From Roseiarcus sp963823165 (GTDB taxonomy: Bacteria > Pseudomonadota > Alphaproteobacteria > Rhizobiales > Beijerinckiaceae): a stretch of 64,000 nucleotides of DNA. The stretch lies in assembly GCA_963823165.1 (NCBI GenBank), contig CAWGKV010000002.1, positions 62,001-126,000 of the forward strand, read 5' to 3'. Shown here one piece after another: positions 60,181-64,000 of the stretch. Positions within the stretch are counted from its first letter, which is position 1. Every line of letters begins with the position of its first letter. The position numbers and the translations under genes were made by a program. The notes below the pieces were generated by a model, which saw only the letters and a list, made by a program, of their open reading frames with translations, had not been told where the DNA came from and ran no database searches.

Positions 60181-61575
60181 TGCGCTATCGCCGTCGCGCA
60201 AGCCCAGAAGGCCCGCAGCTTCGGCCTGCGAGCGGCCCTTTCGCTCGCCAAGCTCTATCAGTCGACCGGCCGCCCCGGCGACGGCTACGCGGTGCTCGCC
60301 CCAACGTTTGAAGGTTTTTCGCCGACGCTCGAAATGCCCGAGATCGCGGAAGCGCAGGCGCTGCTGACCGCGCTGTCGCTAACCGCCGAGGTCAGAGCGC
60401 AAGTCGCACAGCGGCACCGACTTACCCAGTTGCACGCCGCCTACGGCAACGCGCTCATAGCCGCGCGAGGCCATGGGGCGCCGGAAACAATGGAGGCCTT
60501 CGCAAGAGCTCGCAAATCGGCTTCCGGGGACGAGGATGCGCCGGGGCGGTTCGCGGCAGATTACGGTTTGTGGGTCGGCAGCTTCGTGCGGGGCGATCTT
60601 CCGTCGATGCGAACGCACGCGGCGGCTTTCCTCGCGGGCGTTGCGGCGAGACCCGATTCGCCCGAGGCCGGCGTCGCGCATCGGATCCTCGGGACCACTC
60701 ACTGGTTCGCCGGAGAATACGCCGAAGCGCGCGAGCATCTGGAGCGCGCGCTTACTCTGTTCCAACCCGGCCGGGACGATGATCTGGCCTTTCGCTTCGG
60801 GCAAGACGCCGGCGTCGCGGCAATGTCCTACCTGGCGATCGCGACATGGCCGCTGGGAAACATCAGGCGCGCGGTATCTCTCGTTGACGGAGCGCACGAG
60901 CGGCTCGCGAGCGTGGCGCATGTCGGCACGCGCCCCTATGCGAAATTACACGCGGCGATGTTCGACTTGATGCGAGGCGACAGGGCGCGCGCCGCGCAGA
61001 ACGGTTCCGAGGCCGCCCGTCTCGGGCGTGAGCATGATCTGCCGTTGTGGCGAGCGTACGGGTCGTTTTTCGAGGGCTTGGCGACGGCTGAACTTGGCTC
61101 GCTTGGCGAGGGGCTCAGCGACATGCGCCGCAGCGTCGAGAGCCTGCGCCAGCAAAACCTCCTGAATTTCGACGGGCTCTTGAAGATCGCGCTGACCGAG
61201 GCCGAGGCGTGGGAGGGCGATCCGGAGCGCGCCATTGCGATCCTCGACGAAGCGCTGGCGACCGTGGATCGCCTGGGCTATCGCGCGTACGAAGCAGAAC
61301 TGCATCGGGTGCGCGGCGAAATCCTGCTCAAGTGCGACCCCGCCAACCCGGCGCCAGCGGAAGACGTCTTCCTCACCGCCATTGCCGTCGCGAAGCAGCA
61401 AGGCACGCGCAGTTTTGAACTGCGCGCCGCGCTCTCGCTCGCCAAGCTCTATCGCGCGACCGGCCGCCCCGGCGACGCCCACGCCGTCCTCGCCCCGGCG
61501 CTCGACGGCTTTTCGCCGACGGCGGAAATGTCCGAGATCGCCGAGGCGCAAGCGCTGCTCCCGCGAGTGGCCTAA
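60118..61575 (+). pseudogene. C-terminal TPR half of a cyclase-type gene without its N-terminus
   Basis: From about 60188 the frame is clean and repeats the end of the cyclase gene (AVAQAQKARSFGLRAALSLA), then continues for about 460 residues of TPR-like repeats, e.g. FAADYGLWVGSFVRGDLPSM, HRILGTTHWFAGEYAEAREH, FELRAALSLAKLYRATGRPG, ending EIAEAQALLPRVA. There is no cyclase or ATPase part and no ribosome-binding site. It is most likely the true 3' end of the gene at 54719, separated by the artefactual or duplicated stretch before it. Confidence 0.7.
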
Positions 61576-61837
61576 GACCGCTTAGGTGAAGGGTTTCGGC
61601 GTCGCGTAGGAACGCCTCCTGTCCGCCCGGTTACTGGAGTTCGGGCAACCGGGGCTTCCCGCCCAAAGCTGAAGTGCGCCGGGTTTTGCCTGATCGGGAC
61701 ACGCTCTCCCGCAGGAGATACGTCGGCCGGACTTACAGGCGCGGGCGGCGCCCGCAATTCCGCCGGCGCGCCCTTTGGGGGCGAGGCCGTAATGTACGGC
61801 TCGACACGACCCGGCGCAGAAAAGGCAGCAAGGCGGC

Positions 61838-62623
61838 CTATCGGGAGGCCGCTGGCCCGACGGGCGGTCGGTCGGCGAAGCGGTTCGGCGTCGCGGGGCT
61901 CACTTCCTTTGCGGTGGTCTCGGGCGTGTTGCTGTCCCGTGCCCCGTCAAGCGCTCGGTTCTGCGGCCTTTCTTCCAGCGCGCGCGGCCAGATCACCCTC
62001 CGCGCGATCTCGATGACGATCAGCGTGACGAGGCCGCCGAGCAGCACGTCGCTGAGGTAATGGCCGCCGAAGGCCATGCGCAGGAGGCTGGCCAAGAGGC
62101 CGAAAGCGAAAGCGGCGATCGTCGCGGGGCCTCGCCAGGGCGGCGGCAAGACGCTCGCCGGAGCGACCATCCAGAAACCGGTCGCCGCCTCGCCCGAGAC
62201 GAACGAGCAGTTCCTCTTGCAAAGGCCATCGTCCACAAACCACGGCCGAAAGGGATCCGGTCCCCCGAATTCCTGGGTCTGATAAGGTCGCGGCCGATGC
62301 AGGTGGTCTTTCAGGCCGAGATTGATGATCAGGCCGGGCCCGATCGAAATCGTCGCGATGAGGAAGATCACCGCCTTTCCGCTCGGCGCCCAGCGAAGGC
62401 GGGCCCCTGCGCGCTTGGCGAGCCACAGCGCGGCGTACAGCGCGAGAACGACGAAGGGCGTCACGCGGAAAAAATCCCGGCCGAATCGCTCCGGCGCGCC
62501 GCGCCCGATGAACCCGCCGCCGTCGTAGAAGAGATGCGAGACGGCGAGATCGAGGCCGGGCCAGAGCGCGAAGACGATCAGCGTCAGCGCCGCCAGCGCG
62601 ACATAGACGACGAGGGGTTTCAT
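61838..62623 (-). CDS. PAP2-family membrane phosphatase
   Basis: A 261-residue protein with about six membrane helices and the three PAP2 motifs: KDHLHRPRP; CSFVSGEAATGFW, where Glu replaces the usual His of PSGH as in several bacterial LpxE/PgpB-like members; and RMAFGGHYLSDVL with the nucleophilic His. GACGGAGG precedes the ATG. It probably dephosphorylates lipid phosphates at the outer face of the membrane (undecaprenyl-PP or lipid A). The C-terminal 40 residues are disordered. It follows the SDR gene by 8 bp. Confidence 0.85.
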   Translation of the reverse strand: MKPLVVYVALAALTLIVFALWPGLDLAVSHLFYDGGGFIGRGAPERFGRDFFRVTPFVVLALYAALWLAKRAGARLRWAPSGKAVIFLIATISIGPGLIINLGLKDHLHRPRPYQTQEFGGPDPFRPWFVDDGLCKRNCSFVSGEAATGFWMVAPASVLPPPWRGPATIAAFAFGLLASLLRMAFGGHYLSDVLLGGLVTLIVIEIARRVIWPRALEERPQNRALDGARDSNTPETTAKEVSPATPNRFADRPPVGPAASR

Positions 62624-62631
62624 GGCCTCCG

Positions 62632-63258
62632 TCAGTCCACTTTGTAGGTCTTGCCGGTCTCGAGGCCCTCGACGCTGCGGCTGAAGGCGCGGGCCGCCCG
62701 AGCGACCGGGACGGGGTCGAAGCCGCGGAAGAACGGCCCGTAACCCGCCATCGACTCCTCGAACACGGTGGGGCTGACGACGTTGATGCGGATGCCGCGC
62801 GGCATTTCAACTGCGGCCGCCATGATGAAGGCCTCGAGCGCCCCGTTGACCATGCTGGCCGAGGAGCCCGCGGCGATCGGCGCCCGCGCCGTCACCCCGG
62901 AGATCAGCGTGACGGAGCCCCCTTCATTGAGGCGATCTCGGGCGGCGAGGGCGAGGTTGACCTGGCCCATCAGTTTGTTGGCGACGCCGAGGCCGTAGGA
63001 CGAGCGTTCGATGCGGGCGGGCTTGATCGACGCGAGCGGGTCGAAATTGACCGCGCCCGCGGCGCAGACGACCGCATCGAGCGCGCCGGCCGCGTCGAGC
63101 CCCACCACGATGCTGTCCGGATCGGCGATGTCGATGCGGATGTCGCCGGACTTCGATCCCGCCGTGACGATGTCGTGGCGCGGCCCGAGCTCGGCCACGA
63201 TCGCCCTGCCGAGCGTCCCCCCGGCGCCGATGACGAGGATGCGAAAGCGCTGCGCCAT
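62632..63258 (-). CDS. Short-chain dehydrogenase/reductase
   Basis: A 208-residue SDR with an atypical glycine motif VIGAGGTLGRAIVAEL, the LDAVVCAAGAVNFDP segment in place of NNAG, and a catalytic region SGVTARAPIAAGSSASMVNG in which the usual YXXXK is missing (SXXXN instead), as in the YbbO/short atypical group. Probably NAD(P)-binding with altered or lost catalysis. It precedes the PAP2 gene in a two-gene unit and is divergent from the gene at 63405. Confidence 0.75.
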   Translation of the reverse strand: MAQRFRILVIGAGGTLGRAIVAELGPRHDIVTAGSKSGDIRIDIADPDSIVVGLDAAGALDAVVCAAGAVNFDPLASIKPARIERSSYGLGVANKLMGQVNLALAARDRLNEGGSVTLISGVTARAPIAAGSSASMVNGALEAFIMAAAVEMPRGIRINVVSPTVFEESMAGYGPFFRGFDPVPVARAARAFSRSVEGLETGKTYKVD

Positions 63259-63404
63259 GAAGGACCTTGAATGGATGGAAAATCCGGCGTGAGCGCCGGA
63301 TCAGACGGCCTTCCTAGCGCCTGGCGCAGGAGTGCGCCAGCTTCTCCGTTGCCTCGCGGCGCGGCGCGTCTATAGTCGCGGTCTTCCAGGCGGCGGAGGA
63401 ACGG

Positions 63405-64000
63405 ATGGTTCGGCTCGACGACAAGCTCGCGCGCATCCGCGCGGGCGGATACCGGCGCACCGACTTCATCATAGCTGACGCGAAGGACCCCGACATGGGG
63501 CCGGGCCTGCACGCCGTGGGGCCCGCGCGGCATAAGGACGGATCGGCGACGCGGCTGCGCACCCGCGAGGAGTTCCTGCAATCGATCGAGGCGATCCTCC
63601 GCCAGGACGTCGTCGACATCATGCTGACCTCGGTCAGCAATCTGGAGCAGCTCGTCAAGCGCAACGCTTTCGCCCGGTCGGGGGTGAAACCGGTGATCCG
63701 GGCCAACGACACGACGGACATCTGGCGCCATCGCGGCGCGAGCCATCATCTTTCGCCGTCGCGGCCGTTCCGCACCCCGTCCCTGAAGCACGTGAAGCCG
63801 CTGACCGACCTCGGCCTCTATTCGATCACCTTCACCAACGACGTCGACGCCGACGTCGCTTCGCTCGAGGCGTTCCGCGAGTTCCGCGCCGACGCCGAGG
63901 CGAACGGCTTCTCCTACTTTCTCGAAGTGTTCAACCCGAACGTCGACAAGGGCCTCGACGCCGAGTTCGTCCCGCACTTCGTCAACGACGCGATCGTCCG
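63405..64000 (+). CDS. Conserved protein, probable TIM-barrel type, 3' truncated
   Basis: Open to the window end. GGAGGAACGG precedes the ATG. The first 198 residues read MVRLDDKLARIRAGGYRRTD-FIIADAKDPDMGPGLHAVGP..., with DVVDIMLTSVSNLEQLVKRN, IRANDTTDIWRHRGASHH, DLGLYSITFTNDVDADVASL and YFLEVFNPNVDKGLDAEFVP. The alternation of strands and helices and the ANDTTD and FNPN boxes suggest an aldolase-like (beta/alpha)8 fold. I recall homologues in rhizobia, annotated as hypothetical; no function is proposed. Confidence 0.7.
   Translation, partial: MVRLDDKLARIRAGGYRRTDFIIADAKDPDMGPGLHAVGPARHKDGSATRLRTREEFLQSIEAILRQDVVDIMLTSVSNLEQLVKRNAFARSGVKPVIRANDTTDIWRHRGASHHLSPSRPFRTPSLKHVKPLTDLGLYSITFTNDVDADVASLEAFREFRADAEANGFSYFLEVFNPNVDKGLDAEFVPHFVNDAIV

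Noticed and set aside
60118..61575. Independent TPR regulator gene
   Set aside because: It lacks a ribosome-binding site and its first clean codons duplicate the end of the cyclase gene, so it is better read as a 3' part of that gene.

Overview
The window looks like a high-GC alphaproteobacterial chromosome, most probably a member of the Hyphomicrobiales (Rhizobiales). The grounds are an overlapping NepR-EcfG general-stress pair, many CCCCTCATCCGGC/CACCTTCTCCC palindromic repeats, DUF892, DUF1236, DUF2934, PRC-barrel and BON proteins, and the class III cyclase types present. I do not try to name a genus. Several frameshifts fall in homopolymers and one 2 kb stretch looks like unreliable consensus, so the assembly should be treated as draft quality.

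Layout. 1-2.6 kb: 3' part of an MFS/acyltransferase/acyl-ACP ligase fusion. 2.6-5.2 kb: a 21-bp repeat block, an IS630 remnant, a HigB-HigA type toxin-antitoxin pair with a palindromic operator, and a fragment of a repeat protein. 5.2-16.6 kb: core and stress genes (lipase, Mn-catalase, DUF892, CheB-like esterase, DNA ligase, SDR, radC-map, CinA-like, phosphoribosyltransferase, DUF4396). 16.6-18.3 kb: a two-gene operon of a 73-residue CPHC peptide and an extended MNIO (DUF692) enzyme, which I read as a candidate RiPP pathway. 18.9-22.5 kb: envelope/stress proteins, tRNA-Leu(UAA) and nepR-ecfG, with four EcfG-like promoter matches between 7.4 and 22.5 kb. 22.8-28.6 kb: CDP-diacylglycerol pyrophosphatase, S41-like peptidase, Ddl, MFS, a five-unit 64-bp tandem array and a cupin. 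28.8-33.9 kb: a cytochrome b/2Fe-2S/adenylate cyclase fusion, small stress proteins and decayed toxin-antitoxin genes.

33.9-43.2 kb is an accessory island: an unknown DCNGF protein, a 230-bp direct repeat flanking a winged-helix gene, a SIR2-NTPase defence-type gene broken by an IS4-family element (exact ends and a 7-bp target duplication are visible) and by several frameshifts, an alpha/beta hydrolase, a Phd-PIN pair, and an orphan antitoxin whose RelE-type toxin has been deleted to about 15 codons. 43.5-53.5 kb: SMC, a DsbA-like protein, a small exosortase cassette with a possible substrate, rplS, a CDGSH protein and priA. 53.6-61.6 kb: a deleted REP-associated transposase, a second 21-bp repeat block, and a SAM-cyclase-AAA-TPR gene followed by a degenerate partial duplication. 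61.8-64 kb: PAP2 phosphatase, SDR and a 3'-truncated conserved gene.

How it fits together: housekeeping genes form short operons (map-radC, smc, rplS, priA). The stress genes probably share EcfG control. The island between 34 and 43 kb is dominated by defence and toxin-antitoxin modules at different stages of decay.
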